DNA of 64,000 nucleotides from an uncultured Rhodospirillales bacterium (GTDB taxonomy: Bacteria > Pseudomonadota > Alphaproteobacteria > Acetobacterales > Acetobacteraceae), in the NCBI GenBank assembly GCA_903844135.1, contig CAIMSN010000091.1, forward strand, positions 1 through 64,000, in the 5' to 3' direction. The notes under the pieces are model-generated. The model searched no databases. It was not told the origin of the DNA and saw only the letters and a program-made list of their open reading frames with translations. The position numbers and the translations under genes are program-made. Every line of letters starts with the position of its first letter. The stretch's first letter is position 1. Positions 1 through 14,155 of this stretch are shown piece after piece.

Positions 1-2985
1 CGCACCGGTCGCGGTCACCAGCGGCAGCAGGCCGAGGATGAAGGCGAACGAGGTCATCATCACCGCGCGGAACCGCATGTGCGCGCCCTGGCGCGCCGCC
101 TCTCGGATGCTCTCGCCGGCCTCCCGCCGCTCCTTGGCGAATTCGACGATCAGGATGCCGTTCTTCGCCGCCAGGGCGATCAGCACCACCAAGCCGATCT
201 GGGCATACAAATCGAGCGACAGCCCGCTGAGACGGATGCCGATGAAGGCCCCGAGCACGCCGACCGCCACCGACATCAGCACCGGGATCGGGATGATCCA
301 GCTCTCGTAGAGCGCCACCAGGAACAGGAACGCGAACAGCAGCGCCATCGCCAGGATGATGCCGGTCTTGCCGCTGGCCTGGACCTCCTGATACGCGGTA
401 CTGGTCCATTCGTAGTCGTAGCCGGACTGCAGCGTCCGTCCCGACACGCCGGCCATCGCCGCCAGCGCGGTGCCGGACGAGATTCCGGGCGCCGGCGTGC
501 CGTTGATGGTGATGGCACGGAGGTTGTTGTAGCGCGTGATCGCCTGTGGCCCGGTCACGATCCGCAGCGTCGCCAGGGCGCGCAGCGGCACGGTCCCGCC
601 GGTATTGTTGCGGATATACAGGCGCCACAGATCGTCGATCTTGGAGCGGTCCTGCGCCTCGCCTTCGACATTCACCTGCCAGACGCGACCGAACAGGTTG
701 AAATCGTTGACGTAGCTCCCGCCCAGCGTGGTCTGCAGGGCGGTGAAGATGTCGTTGACGTTGACGCCCAGCGCCTCCGCCTTGGCGCGGTCGATATCGA
801 GGTACAGCGACGGCGTGCTGGCGGTGAAGGTGGTGAACACCCGCGCCAGCTTGCCGGTCTGGTTCGCGGCCGCCAGCAGTCCCTGCATCTGCGAGGAGAG
901 CTGGGTCGGGGACTGGCCCTCGAGCGCCTCCAGCTCGTATTCGAAGCCGCCGCCCGGCGACAGGCCGATGATCGGCGGCAGGTTGAACGGGAACACGGTC
1001 GCCTGTCGCAATCCCTGGGTCTCGCCGAACAGATGGCCGATCAGCACCATCGCGTTCTCGGACGCCTTGGTCCGGTCCGCGAACGGCTTGAGGCGCACGA
1101 ACACGAACCCGGCGTTCGGCTCCTGCACCGTGTCGAGGAACGAGTAGCCGATCACGCCGAACGTGTGCGCCTCGCCCGGCAATCCCTGCGCGAGCTTCTC
1201 GACCTGCGCCACCACGCCGCTGGTGCGCGAGACCGAGGCCCCGTCCGGCAACTGCACGTTGATGAAGAAGCCGCCCTGGTCCTCCTCCGGCAGGAAGCCG
1301 GCCGGCATCGAGCTCTGCAGCACGCCGATCAGAAGACCGCACGCCACCACCACCAGGACGCCTCCGATGGCGAACCCGAGCAGGCGGGCGACGATACGGG
1401 AATAGCCGTTCCGGACGCGGTCGATCAGCCCCAGGATGCGCTGCAGGAAGCGTCCGACCAGGCCGCGCTTCTCTCCGGTGTGCCGCAGGAACACGCCGCA
1501 CAGAGCGGGCGACAGGGTCAGCGCGTTCAGCGCCGAGATCAGCATGGCGATGCAGATCGTCACCGCGAACTGGCGGAACAGCACGCCGGACAGGCCCGGA
1601 ATGAAGGCGATCGGCACGAACACCGACAGCAGCACCAGGGTGATGGCGATGATCGGACCGGTGATCTGGGTCATCGCCTTCCGGGTCGCGTCGGCCGGCG
1701 ACAGGTCCGGCTCCTCCTCCATCACCCGTTCGACGTTCTCGACCACGACGATGGCGTCGTCGACGACGATGCCGATCGCCAGCACCATCGCCAGCAGCGA
1801 CACGGTGTTGGCGGAAAACCCCAGCGCCGACATGCCGGCGAAGGCGCCGATCAGGCTGACCGGCACGGCGATGGTAGGGATGATGGTTGCGCGCAGGCTG
1901 CCGAGGAACAGGAACACGACCAGGACGACCAGCACGAACGCCTCGAAGATCGTCTTGAGCACCTCGTGCACGGTGTCGTGCACGAAGTCGGTGCTGTCGT
2001 AGGTGATGTTGTAGGTCAGGCCGGCCGGGAAGCGGTGCGACAGATGCGTCACCAACTGCTTGACGGCGGCGGCGGTGTCGAGCGCGTTGGCGCCCGGCGA
2101 CAGATAGATCGCCAGCGCCACCGACGGCTTGCTGTCGAAGCGGGATTCGGAATCCAGCGTCTGCGCACCGAGCTCGACCCTGGCGACGTCGCGCAGCCTG
2201 AGCACCGACCCGTCAGGATTGGCACGGATCACGATAGCGCCGAACTGCTCCGGCGTGACCAGGCGGCCCTGGGTCTGAACGTTGAACTGGTACTGCTGGT
2301 CCGGTCCGACCGGACGCGCGCCGATCCGGCCGACCGCGGCGACGGTGTTCTGCTGCGCCACGGCGCTGGTGATGTCGGTCGGCGACAGATTCAGGTTGGT
2401 CAGCCGCTTGCTGTCGAACCAGATCCGCATCGAGTATTTCTGTCGCGACAGCAGGCTGGCCTGGCCGACGCCGGGCGTGCGCGAGATCCCGTCGATGACG
2501 TTGATCGTCATGTAGTTGGCGATGAACAGCGGCGCGAACTTGGCGTTCGGACTGTAGAAGTTGATGAACATCAGGATCGCCGACGAGCGCTTCTGCACCG
2601 TCAGCCCCTCCGCCTGCACCGTCGCCGGCAGCTCGGCGTTGGCGGTCTGCACCCGGTTCAGCACGTTGACGGTGTTGACGTCCGGATTGGTGCCGAGCTG
2701 GAAGCTGACGGTCAGGTTGTACGACCCGTCATCGCCGCTCACCGACCGCATGTAGATCATCTTGTCGACGCCGACGACCTGCGCCTCGATCGGCTGCGCC
2801 ACGGATTCCTCGACCACCGAGGCCGAGGCGCCGGGATAGGTCGCGGCGACCTGCACCTGCGGCGGGACGATGTCGGGGAACTGCGCGACCGGAATACGGG
2901 TCAGGCCGACCAGGCCGGCCAGGGTGATGACGATCGCAATCACGATCGCCAGCCTGGGCCGGTCGATGAAGACGCCGGAAATCAT
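1..2985 (-). CDS. RND efflux transporter permease (HAE1/AcrB-like), truncated at left edge
   Basis: Read by translating the minus strand; absent from the ORF track. N-term [55 protein letters not shown]; also [18 protein letters not shown] and [12 protein letters not shown] motifs typical of AcrB/MexB. Confidence 0.95.
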   Translation of the reverse strand, partial: MISGVFIDRPRLAIVIAIVITLAGLVGLTRIPVAQFPDIVPPQVQVAATYPGASASVVEESVAQPIEAQVVGVDKMIYMRSVSGDDGSYNLTVSFQLGTNPDVNTVNVLNRVQTANAELPATVQAEGLTVQKRSSAILMFINFYSPNAKFAPLFIANYMTINVIDGISRTPGVGQASLLSRQKYSMRIWFDSKRLTNLNLSPTDITSAVAQQNTVAAVGRIGARPVGPDQQYQFNVQTQGRLVTPEQFGAIVIRANPDGSVLRLRDVARVELGAQTLDSESRFDSKPSVALAIYLSPGANALDTAAAVKQLVTHLSHRFPAGLTYNITYDSTDFVHDTVHEVLKTIFEAFVLVVLVVFLFLGSLRATIIPTIAVPVSLIGAFAGMSALGFSANTVSLLAMVLAIGIVVDDAIVVVENVERVMEEEPDLSPADATRKAMTQITGPIIAITLVLLSVFVPIAFIPGLSGVLFRQFAVTICIAMLISALNALTLSPALCGVFLRHTGEKRGLVGRFLQRILGLIDRVRNGYSRIVARLLGFAIGGVLVVVACGLLIGVLQSSMPAGFLPEEDQGGFFINVQLPDGASVSRTSGVVAQVEKLAQGLPGEAHTFGVIGYSFLDTVQEPNAGFVFVRLKPFADRTKASENAMVLIGHLFGETQGLRQATVFPFNLPPIIGLSPGGGFEYELEALEGQSPTQLSSQMQGLLAAANQTGKLARVFTTFTASTPSLYLDIDRAKAEALGVNVNDIFTALQTTLGGSYVNDFNLFGRVWQVNVEGEAQDRSKIDDLWRLYIRNNTGGTVPLRALATLRIVTGPQAITRYNNLRAITINGTPAPGISSGTALAAMAGVSGRTLQSGYDYEWTSTAYQEVQASGKTGIILAMALLFAFLFLVALYESWIIPIPVLMSVAVGVLGAFIGIRLSGLSLDLYAQIGLVVLIALAAKNGILIVEFAKERREAGESIREAARQGAHMRFRAVMMTSFAFILGLLPLVTATGA

Positions 2986-2995
2986 CGGCCCGCTC

Positions 2996-4306
2996 CTAGT
3001 GCTGGCCGCCGCCGGCGGGCGCGGTCCCGCCCTGCTTGGCGGCGTCGTCTCCGGTGCCGTTGGTGCGCATCGTCTCCGCCTCCGCCGCCTTGGCGCCGGG
3101 GTCCGGAACCACGGCCTGCGGCGCGCCGGGCGAGACCTTGGCGCCGTCATGCAGCTTCTGGATGCCGTCGACGATCACCTGGTCGCCGTCCTTCAGCCCG
3201 GACAGCACGACCGCGTTGGCGCCCACCGTCTCTCCCAGCTTGAGGTCGGCGCGCCTGGCGACGTTGCCGGCGGCGAGCAGGAACACGTAGTCGCCCTCCT
3301 GGTCCGACAGCACCGCGGCGCGCGGAATCACCAGCCGCTCCACCGGATGCGGATCGGCGACCGTCACGGTGACGAACTCCCCGTCCACCAGCTCCCGGGT
3401 GCTGACGCCGTCGTTGGACTGCGCGGTGGTCACGCTGCCGCGCTTCGGGTTGGCCACCGTGGCGCGCAGCGTGATGGTGTCGGTATTCTCCGACACGGTC
3501 GGCGCCACGTAGTCGAGCCTGGCGGGCTGGTCGTAGGACGTGCCGTCGCCAAGCGTGAGCTTGATCGAGACCGCGCTCAGGCCGCCAACGTCCTGGTATT
3601 TCTTCTGCATCGAGAGCACGTCGCGACTGGCCGCGGGGAAGGTGACGTACATCGGGTCCTGGGTGACGATGGTCGCCAGCGTGCCGGTCGACGGACTCAC
3701 CACGTTGCCCTCGTTCACCGCGGTCGCGCTGATCCTGCCGTCGACCGGGGCGCGGATCTCGGTGTAGCCGAGCTGGATCTGCGCGGTCTGCAGGTTGGCC
3801 TGCGCCGAGATCACCGCCGCCGCGCCGCCGCGCGCCGAGGCCAGCGCATTGTCGTACGACTGCTTCTGCCCGGCCGGGGTGCTGAGCAGCGCCTTCTGCC
3901 GGGCGAAATTGATGCCGGCATTGGCGACGGTGGACTGCGCCTGCTCCAGCGCGCCCTGCTGGGCCAGCACGGCGGCCTGGAACGGCGCCTGCTCCAGCAC
4001 ATAGAGCAGATCGCCCTTCTTGACCTCGGCGCCCTCGTCGAACAGGCGCTTGTCGAGGTAGGCGGTGACGCGCGGCACCAGCGCCACCCGGTCGACCGCC
4101 TGGATGCGGCCGATATAGTCGCTGCTCGCGGTCACCGCCTGATGGCCGACCGGCTGGACGCCGACCGCGGGCGGTCCGTTGGGAGCGCCGGGCGGCGCCG
4201 CGAGCGCGGCGGCGCCGGAGAACAACGCTGCCACCGCCACGGAGGAGAACGCCGACATCGGAACGGAGACAGGGCAGAGGCGGGTGCGGACGGTTTCGCG
4301 GGTCAT
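2996..4306 (-). CDS. RND efflux periplasmic adaptor subunit (membrane fusion protein)
   Basis: 436 aa with signal peptide and HlyD/AcrA-like motifs ([21 protein letters not shown]...[14 protein letters not shown]); directly upstream of the RND permease. Confidence 0.93.
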   Translation of the reverse strand: MTRETVRTRLCPVSVPMSAFSSVAVAALFSGAAALAAPPGAPNGPPAVGVQPVGHQAVTASSDYIGRIQAVDRVALVPRVTAYLDKRLFDEGAEVKKGDLLYVLEQAPFQAAVLAQQGALEQAQSTVANAGINFARQKALLSTPAGQKQSYDNALASARGGAAAVISAQANLQTAQIQLGYTEIRAPVDGRISATAVNEGNVVSPSTGTLATIVTQDPMYVTFPAASRDVLSMQKKYQDVGGLSAVSIKLTLGDGTSYDQPARLDYVAPTVSENTDTITLRATVANPKRGSVTTAQSNDGVSTRELVDGEFVTVTVADPHPVERLVIPRAAVLSDQEGDYVFLLAAGNVARRADLKLGETVGANAVVLSGLKDGDQVIVDGIQKLHDGAKVSPGAPQAVVPDPGAKAAEAETMRTNGTGDDAAKQGGTAPAGGGQH

Positions 4307-4355
4307 CTCTGCTTGTCCTCGGGCTCGAAGGCGCGGCGCCGGTCCCCTGCGAGAC

Positions 4356-4369
4356 TGACCGCACGGTCA
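4356..4369. promoter_or_regulatory. Perfect palindrome TGACCG-CA-CGGTCA, TetR/AcrR-type operator candidate
   Basis: tgaccgcacggtca upstream of the RND adaptor start (4306) and divergent ndh (4454). Confidence 0.5.
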
Positions 4370-4453
4370 ATAGGACCGCCCTCGGCCCAGGGCAACCACC
4401 CGGACCAGTCGCACGTTCGCCAACAACCCAGGCGCAGAGAGACCAGAAACCGG

Positions 4454-5791
4454 ATGCTGCAGAGCAACATAGCGCATGCGGCCGGTCCGTCTGCGGCGGC
4501 AGGAACCGGAAGCGCTCACCATGTCGTGATCGTCGGCGGCGGCTTCGGCGGCTTGAATGCGGCCAAGAGCCTGCGCCGGGCGATGCGGCGCGGCGACTGC
4601 CGGTTGACCCTGATCGACCGCTCCAACCACACGCTGTTTCAGCCGCTGCTCTATCAGGTGGCGACCGCGGCGCTCGACGACACCACCATCGCGGTGCCGA
4701 TCCGCTCGGTGCTGGCCAAGTCGCCGGCGGCCCGCACCCTGATGGAGACGGTGACCGGGATCGACCGCGCGGCCGGGACGGTGCTGATCGCCGGCGGCCC
4801 GCCGGTGCCCTACGACACGCTGATCCTGGCCACCGGCTCGGTCTATTCCTGGTTCGGCCATCCGCATTGGGCGGAACGGGCTCCGGCGCTGAAGAGTGCC
4901 GCGGACGCGCTGGCGCTGCGCGACCGGCTGCTGCGGGCGTTCGAGCGCGCGGAGGCGGAGCCCGATCCTGCGGAACGGGCCAGGCTCCTGACCTTCGTGG
5001 TGATCGGCGCCGGCCCGACCGGGGTCGAGCTCGCCGGCGCCATCGCCGAGCTGGCGCACACCACCCTGGCCAGGGATTTCCGGACCATCGATCCGTCCGG
5101 GTCGCGGATCGTGCTGTGCGATGCCGGCCACAAGGTGCTGGCCAGCTTCCCGGACCGGCTCTCCGCCTATGCCGCGCGTCGCCTCGCCGCACTCGGCATC
5201 GAGCTGCGCCTCGGCGCCGGCGTGAGCGATCTCGATGCGCGCGGCGTGATCCTGGGCGCGCCGGAGGGCGAGCACAGGATCGAGGCGGACTGCGTGTTCT
5301 GGGCCGCCGGCACCGAGGCGACCAAGGTGGCGGACTGGCTGGGGGTGCAGGGCGACCGCCGTGGCCTGGTCGCGGTGCGGCCGGATTGCAGCCTGCCCGG
5401 CCATCCCTCGATCTTCGTCATCGGCGACGCCTCGGCCATGCCGGGCCGGGACGGCAAGCCGTTGCCGGGCCTCGGCGCCGTCGCCAAGCAGCAGGGACAG
5501 TTCGTCGGCGGTCTGATCGCGGCGCGCCTTGCCGGCAGAATCGGGGAGCGGCGATTCCGCTATACCGACTGGGGCCAGTTGGCGATGATCGGCGGATCGT
5601 CGGCGGTGGCCGATTTCGGCTGGATCAGGCTGACCGGCACGCCGGCCTGGCTGGTCTGGAGCGCCGTGCATCTCATGCTGCTGGTCAGCACACGCAATCG
5701 GGTGGTCGTCTACATACAATGGGTGTGGGCGTGGCTGACCTATGCCCGCGGCGCCCGCATCATCGTCGGCCAGCCCGGACCGGACCGGTGA
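4454..5791 (+). CDS. Type II NADH dehydrogenase / FAD-dependent NAD(P)H oxidoreductase
   Basis: HHVVIVGGGFGGLNAAKSLRR dinucleotide fold, VIGAGPTGVELAGAIAEL second fold, IFVIGDAS motif; ORF truncated to the first plausible ATG. Confidence 0.88.
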   Translation: MLQSNIAHAAGPSAAAGTGSAHHVVIVGGGFGGLNAAKSLRRAMRRGDCRLTLIDRSNHTLFQPLLYQVATAALDDTTIAVPIRSVLAKSPAARTLMETVTGIDRAAGTVLIAGGPPVPYDTLILATGSVYSWFGHPHWAERAPALKSAADALALRDRLLRAFERAEAEPDPAERARLLTFVVIGAGPTGVELAGAIAELAHTTLARDFRTIDPSGSRIVLCDAGHKVLASFPDRLSAYAARRLAALGIELRLGAGVSDLDARGVILGAPEGEHRIEADCVFWAAGTEATKVADWLGVQGDRRGLVAVRPDCSLPGHPSIFVIGDASAMPGRDGKPLPGLGAVAKQQGQFVGGLIAARLAGRIGERRFRYTDWGQLAMIGGSSAVADFGWIRLTGTPAWLVWSAVHLMLLVSTRNRVVVYIQWVWAWLTYARGARIIVGQPGPDR

Positions 5792-6873
5792 GCCCGCGCC
5801 TGCCGCCGTCGGATCACTGCGACGGAACGCGGTTTCACAACCCGGTCCTGCCGGGACAGACCGGCCAGGCCGGAGCGAGCGGCCCGCTGGCGATCCTGCG
5901 CTGGCGGCTGAGCGGGAGCCGGGCGCCCTGGCCGCGGCCGATCGCCGATCCGCCGCCGTTCGGCGATCCGCGCCGGGAACCGGACCAGGACAGCGTCGCG
6001 CTGACCTTTCTCGGCCATGCCGGGTTCCTGATCCGCATGGGCGGCCGCAGCATCCTGACCGATCCGGTGTTCTCGCAACGCTGCTCGCCGGTCGCCTGGG
6101 CCGGGCCGCAACGGGCCCGGCCGCCGGGTCGGCCTCTGGACGCGCTGCCGCCGATCGACCTGGTACTGCTGTCGCACAATCATTACGACCATCTCGACCT
6201 GCCGAGCCTGCGCGCGATCGTCGCCCGCGACGACCCGGCGTTCGTGGTGCCGCTCGGGACCGGGCGGACGGTGGCCAAGGCGGTCTCCAAGGCGGTCTCC
6301 AAGGCGGGCAGGCGCCGCATCACCGAGCTCGATTGGTGGCAGACGCACGATTTCGGCGGCCTGTCGATCACCGCGACGCCGGCGCGGCACTTCTCCGCCC
6401 GCACCCCGTTCGACCGCAACCGCGCGCTCTGGTCCGGCTTCCTGCTGTCGGGCGGGCCGATGCCGGTGCTGTTCGCCGGCGATTCCGGCGACGGTCCGCA
6501 CTGGCGTCAGATCCATGACCGGCTCGGAGCGCCGGGCCTCGCGCTGCTGCCGATCGGCGCCTACGCGCCGCGCTTTCTGATGGGCGCGATCCACATGACG
6601 CCGGAGGAAGCGGTGGCGGCGCACCTGGCGCTGCGGGCGGAGCGATCGATCGGCATGCATTTCGGCACCTTCCAACTCACCGACGAACAGATCGACGAGC
6701 CGATACGCAGGCTCGCCGAGGCGGTGCGGCAGGCCGGGCTCGACCCGGGCGCCTTCATCACGCTGGGGTGCGGCGACGTGCACACGGTTCGGCGCGGAAC
6801 TCGGCGGCGCGCACCGGGTTCTCCGGCGGACGTCGCATCCACGCGCGCTCCGACCCACCAGGAATCCAGATGA
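5788..6873 (+). CDS. MBL-fold metallo-hydrolase (UlaG/NAPE-PLD-like)
   Basis: LTFLGHAGFLIRMGGRSILTDPVFS and LLSHNHYDHLD (HxHxDH); GTG start overlaps the ndh stop by 4 nt. Confidence 0.85.
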   Translation: MSPRLPPSDHCDGTRFHNPVLPGQTGQAGASGPLAILRWRLSGSRAPWPRPIADPPPFGDPRREPDQDSVALTFLGHAGFLIRMGGRSILTDPVFSQRCSPVAWAGPQRARPPGRPLDALPPIDLVLLSHNHYDHLDLPSLRAIVARDDPAFVVPLGTGRTVAKAVSKAVSKAGRRRITELDWWQTHDFGGLSITATPARHFSARTPFDRNRALWSGFLLSGGPMPVLFAGDSGDGPHWRQIHDRLGAPGLALLPIGAYAPRFLMGAIHMTPEEAVAAHLALRAERSIGMHFGTFQLTDEQIDEPIRRLAEAVRQAGLDPGAFITLGCGDVHTVRRGTRRRAPGSPADVASTRAPTHQESR

Positions 6874-9004
6874 CCGGCAACGCGACCACCGCGCTCAAGG
6901 AAGGCCTTCCCTACCCGATCGGGGCAACCTGGGATGGCAAGGGCGTCAACTTCGCCCTGTTCTCCGCAAACGCCACCAAGGTCGAGCTCTGCCTGTTCGA
7001 CGCCGACGGCGAGACCGAGCTCGAGCGCATCGTCCTGCCGGAATATACCGACCAGATCTTCCATGGCTGGCTGCCCGATCTCGGCCCGGGCCAGGTCTAT
7101 GGCTACCGCGTGCACGGGCCCTACGAGCCGAAGAACGGGCACCGCTTCAATCCCAACAAGCTGCTGCTCGACCCATACGCGCGCGCCCATGTCGGCGAGG
7201 TGGTGTGGGATCCCGCGATCTTCGGCTACACGCTGGGCCATCCCGACGGCGACCTGAGTTTCGACACGCGCGACAGCGCGCCGTTCGTACCGAAATCCGT
7301 CGTGGTCGATCCGAACTTCGACTGGCACGGTCAGCCGAAGCGGCATCGCATCGCCTGGGACCGGACGGTCTTCTACGAGACCCACGTCAAGGGCTACACC
7401 AAGCTGCATCCGAAAGTCCCCGAGGCGTTGCGCGGCACCTATGGCGGGCTGGCGGTACCCGAGGTCCTCGCGCACATCAAGGCGATCGGCGTCACCTCGA
7501 TCGAGCTGCTGCCGATCCACAGCTTCGTCAACGACAGCCAGTTGCTCGAAAAGGGCCTGACCAACTACTGGGGCTACAACACGATCGGTTTTTTCGCGCC
7601 CGACCCGCGCTATGCGCACGAGCCGGAGCAGTCGCTGCGCGAGTTCAAGGAGATGGTCTCCGGCATCCACGAGGCCGGGCTCGAGGTGATCCTCGACGTG
7701 GTCTACAACCATACCGCCGAGGGCAACGAGCGCGGTCCGACGCTGTCGTTCAAGGGCATCGACAATGCCAGCTACTACCGGCTGCTGCCCGACCAGAAAC
7801 GCTATTACGTGAACGACACCGGCACCGGCAACACGGTGAACCTGTCGCACCCGCGGGTGATCCAGATGGTCACCGACAGCCTGCGCTACTGGGCCGAGGA
7901 AACCCATGTCGACGGGTTCCGTTTCGATCTCGGCACCATCCTGGCACGCGAGCCGAACGGCTTCGACAACAAGTCCGGCTTCCTGAAGGCCTGCTCCCAG
8001 GACCCGACGCTGGGAACGGTCAAGCTGATCGCCGAGCCCTGGGATTGCGGTCCCGGCGGCTACCAGGTCGGCGAATTCCCGCCCGGCTGGGCGGAATGGA
8101 ACGACAAGTTTCGCGACATCACGCGGGATTTCTGGAAGGGCGCCGCTCATGCGGCCGATCTCGCGCCGCGCCTGCTGGCAAGTCCCGGGGAATTCGATCA
8201 TCAGGGCCGCAAGCCCTGGGCCTGCGTCAACTTCGTCACAGCACATGACGGTTTCACCCTGAACGACGCGGTCACCTACGCCGAGAAGCACAACGACGCC
8301 AACGGCGAGGACAACAAGGACGGTTCGTCCGACAACCGGTCCGACAATTACGGCGTCGAAGGTCCGACCGACGACCCGGCGATCCAGGCGGTACGGGCGC
8401 GCCAGGTGCGCAACATGCTCGCCACCCTGCTGCTGAGCCAGGGCACGCCGATGCTGGTCGCCGGCGACGAGTTCGCCCGCACCCAGGGCGGCAACAACAA
8501 CGCCTATTGCCAGGACAGCGAGATTTCCTGGGTGAATTGGCAGATCGAGGAGAAGGGCGAAAGCCTGATCCGCTTCGTGTCGCGTCTGACCGCGCTGCGC
8601 CGGCGCTTTCCGATCCTGCGTCGCGGCCGCTTCCTGACCGAGGCCTATAACGAGACGCTCGACATCAAGGAGCTGAGCTGGATCAATGCCGGCGGCGGCG
8701 AGATGCAGGGCGACGACTGGGACGGCGCGCAATGCTTCGGGCTGATGTTGGACGGCCGCGCGCAGCCGACCGGCATCCGCAAGCGCGGCGAGGATGCTAC
8801 CCTGCTCCTGGTGCTGAATGCCTGGCAGGACATGGTGGAATTCAAGCTGCCGTCGGTGTCCGGTCAGCACTGGAAGCTGCTGATCGATACCAACCTCTCC
8901 GAGGAGGACGAGGAAAAGGAGGACCGGCATTTCGCCCCGAACCACGTGTACGGCGTGACCGGCCGGTCGTTCCTGATGTTCGAGCTCGTCGCGGGCGAGC
9001 AGCC

Positions 9005-9008
<4 letters not shown>
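6870..9008 (+). CDS. glgX: Glycogen debranching enzyme GlgX
   Basis: YPIGATWDGKGVNFALFSANA, GYNTIGFFAPDPRYA, DGFRFDLGTILARE, GDEFARTQGGNNNAYCQD motifs; 712 aa. Confidence 0.95.
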
Positions 9009-10764
<1,756 letters not shown>

Positions 10765-10768
<4 letters not shown>

Positions 10769-13509
10769 CCGTCATTCCACGGGCGACCTACCGTCTGCAG
10801 TTCCACAAGGGGTTCGGTTTCCGCGACGCGACCGCCCTAGCGGGCTATCTCGGCCGGCTCGGGGTCAGCCACGTGTATGCGTCGCCCTATCTGAAGGCGC
10901 GTCCCGGCAGTACGCACGGCTACGACATCACCGACCACCATCTGCTCAACCCGGAGCTCGGCACCGAAGCCGACTTCCAGGCGATGTGCGCCGCGTTCAA
11001 GGCCAACGGGCTGGGGCAGATCCTGGATTTCGTGCCCAACCACATGGGGGTCGGCGGCGCCGACAACCCGCTCTGGCTCGACGTGCTGGAATGGGGACCG
11101 GAATCGGATCATGCCGGCTGGTTCGACATCGACTGGGATCCCGACCGCCGCTATCTGCTCAACAAGCTGCTGGTGCCGTTCCTCGGCGACCAGTACGGCG
11201 TCGAGCTGAAGGCCGGCAACCTGGTCCTGAAATACGACGCCGAGGATGGGGCGCTGTCGGTCTGGGCCTATGACAGCCACAAGCTGCCGATCTGCCCGCT
11301 CTTCTACGATCGGGTGCTGGGCCACGACGATCCAGGCCTCGACAAATACAGCGACCTGTTCTCGGACCTGCCGATGTGGCGTCCCCAGGTCGCGGAGCGA
11401 GCGCGGCTGCTGAAATCCGACCTCGCTCTGCTGACCCGGGACGTTCCGGCCTCTCGCGAGGCGCTGGATCGCCGGGTCGCGGCGCTGAACGCGGACTGGC
11501 AGGCGCTGGACGCGCTGATCCAGGCGCAATATTGGCGGGTGGCGTTCTACGGCGTCGCCGGAGACGACATCAATTACCGCCGTTTCTTCAACATCAACGA
11601 TCTGGCCGGGCTGCGGATGGAGCTGCCGGAAGTGTTCCGCCACGCCCACGCCCGCATCATCCCGATGATCGAGGACGGCACGCTCGACGGCATAAGGCTC
11701 GACCATGTCGACGGACTGCTCGATCCGAAGCGCTATTTCGAGGATCTGCGCGCCGCCACATCGCGGCCATTCTATCTCGTGATCGAGAAGATCCTCGCCG
11801 GGCACGAGCAGCTTCGCGAGGATTGGCCGGTCGAGGGCACCACCGGCTACGATTTCACCAATCTCGTGCTCGGCGCCATGATCGATCCGTCGGCGGAGCA
11901 GAGCTTCACCGAGACCTATCGCGGCTTCACCGGGCTTTCCACGCCGTTCGAGCAGATCGTGCGCGACTGCAAGATCCGCATCATGGAAAACGAGATGGCC
12001 AGCGAGCTGAACGTGCTCGGCCGCGATGCCGGACGGATCGCCCGGCAGAACCCGATGACCGCCGACTTCACGCGCAACATCCTGCAGCGCGCGATCAAGC
12101 TGATCGTCGCGCACTTCCCGGTCTATCGCACCTACATCGACATGGACGGCACCCAGGAGGCGGCCGATCGGCGCGACCTCGACTGGGCGACCGCGCAGGC
12201 CAAGCGCGCCGACAGCTCGATCGATGCGTCGGTGTTCACCTTCCTGCACGGAATCCTCTCCGGGCGCACCGTGGCCGAGCCGCGCAGCGGCTTCAACCGC
12301 ATCGCCGTGCTGCGCTTCGCGATGAAGCTGCAGCAATATTCCGGGCCGGTGATGGCCAAGGGCCTCGAGGACACCACCTTCTACCGCTACAATCGCCACG
12401 TGGCGCTGAACGAGGTCGGCGGCGAACCGCATCGGTTCGGGGTATCGGCCACCGCGTTCCACAAGGCGAACCAGCTTCGGGCCCGGAACTGGCCGAACGC
12501 CATGCTCGGCACCTCGACCCACGACACCAAGCGGGGCGAGGATACCAGGGCCAGGCTGGCGGTGCTGTCCGACCTTCCCGACGAGTGGGCGCGGCAGGTC
12601 ACCACCTGGAGCCGTCTGCTGCGGGCGCGGCAGGGCGACCTGGACGGCAACGCCGCGCCGGACCGCAACGACGAATATCTGCTGTATCAGCTTCTGGTCG
12701 GGTCCTGGCCGGTCGAACTGCTGGAGCAGCCGCAGGAGGCGGGGCTCGAGACCTACGGCGGACGCCTGGCCGGGGCGCTTGAAAAATCCATGCGCGAGGC
12801 GAAGCTGCATTCGAACTGGACCACGCCGGACACCGACTACGAGGCGGCGATGCAGGACTTCGCGCGGACCGCGCTGGACCCGCAGCGCGGCAGCTTCCTG
12901 ACCAGCTTCCTGCCGTTCGCGCAGCGCATCGCCAGGCTGGGCGTGCAGAACAGCCTGATCCAGACGGTGATGAAGCTGACCCTGCCCGGCATGCCGGATC
13001 TCTACCAGGGCAGCGAGATGTGGGACCTCAGCCTGGTCGACCCGGACAACCGCAGGCCGGTGGATTACGCAATCCGCGAGCGCGCCCTGTCGGACCTCCT
13101 CCCGGCGCTGGCGGAGCCGTCGCGGAGAGGCGCTGCGATGACAGAGCTGCTCGCCGGCTGGCAGGATGGCCGGATCAAGCTGGCGGTGACCGCGCTGCTG
13201 CTCGGGCTGCGGCGCGAGTCGCCGTCCTTGTTCGCGGAGGGCGGATACGAACCTATTGCCATCGAGGGCGACAAGGCGGATCGGGCGCTGGGCTATCTGC
13301 GCCGGCTGGGCGAGGATCGGCTGGCGGTGCTGGTGGCGCGCTTTCCCGGCGTGCGCGAGTCCGATCCCGACTGGGCCGGCACCGTCGCCAGTCTGCCGGA
13401 GGGACGCTGGACCGACCTTCTCAGCGGCAGGACCCTCGACGGCGGACCAGTCCCGCTCGACGATGCCTTCGGCATTTTGCCGGCCCTGGTGCTGGTCCCC
13501 GCCGGGTAG
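10765..13509 (+). CDS. treY: Malto-oligosyltrehalose synthase TreY
   Basis: ATYRLQFHKGFGFRDATALAGYLGRLGVSHVYASPYLKARPGSTHGYDI; 914 aa; adjacent to treZ. Confidence 0.95.
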
Positions 13510-13588
13510 GCCTCCCGGCGGCGGCGCAGTGACAGCGGCAATCGAGGCTCATATGATCGTGCGCGTTGGATCCGGCAGGAGTACGATC

Positions 13589-14140
13589 ATGACCGACCCG
13601 GACATCTCTCCCTCGGGACCGCCCGCAGGCGTGACCCAGGAGCCTGCCGGCTTCACCCAGGAGCAGATCGAGGCGCTGTTCTTCAACGCGGCGCGCGAGG
13701 GGCAGGACGACGTCCTGGCGCAGTTCCTCGATGCCGGCGCCGATCCGAACCATGTCGACGCACGCGGCTACACGCCGCTTATCCTGGCCTCCTACAACGG
13801 CCATGTCGGAGCGACGCGCCTGCTGCTGGCACGCGGCGCGCTGCCCGACCAGCCGGACGGCAAGGGCAGCACTGCCTTGTCGGGGGTGGCGTTCAAGGGA
13901 GAACTCGACATCGCCAGGCTGCTGCTCGAGGCCGGCGCCTCGGTGGACCTGCCGAACAATGTCGGGCGCACGCCGCTGATGTTCGCGGTGATGTTCGGCC
14001 GCGACGCGATGGCCAACTTCCTGCTGGATAACGGTGCCGATCCGCTGCTGCGCGACGGAGAGGGCAACAGCGCCCGGACCCTGGCCGAACGGCAGGGCAA
14101 CCTGGCGCTGGCCGAGCGGATCGACGCGCGGAGCGCCTGA
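13589..14140 (+). CDS. Ankyrin-repeat protein
   Basis: AGADPNHVDARGYTPLILASYNGHVGATRLLLARGALPD and further ANK repeats. Upstream ATG at 13553 is an alternative start. Confidence 0.88.
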   Translation: MTDPDISPSGPPAGVTQEPAGFTQEQIEALFFNAAREGQDDVLAQFLDAGADPNHVDARGYTPLILASYNGHVGATRLLLARGALPDQPDGKGSTALSGVAFKGELDIARLLLEAGASVDLPNNVGRTPLMFAVMFGRDAMANFLLDNGADPLLRDGEGNSARTLAERQGNLALAERIDARSA

Positions 14141-14155
14141 CGGCCGGCTTGGTCC

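Noticed and set aside
79-3243. 1054-aa plus-strand ORF
   Set aside because: His/Arg/Gln/Asp-rich antisense of the RND permease; typical of high-GC codon bias, no domain motifs.
4867-5787. N-terminal extension of the MBL hydrolase ORF (668-aa version)
   Set aside because: This part is an alternate frame of ndh; the GTG at 5788 gives a normal-length MBL protein.
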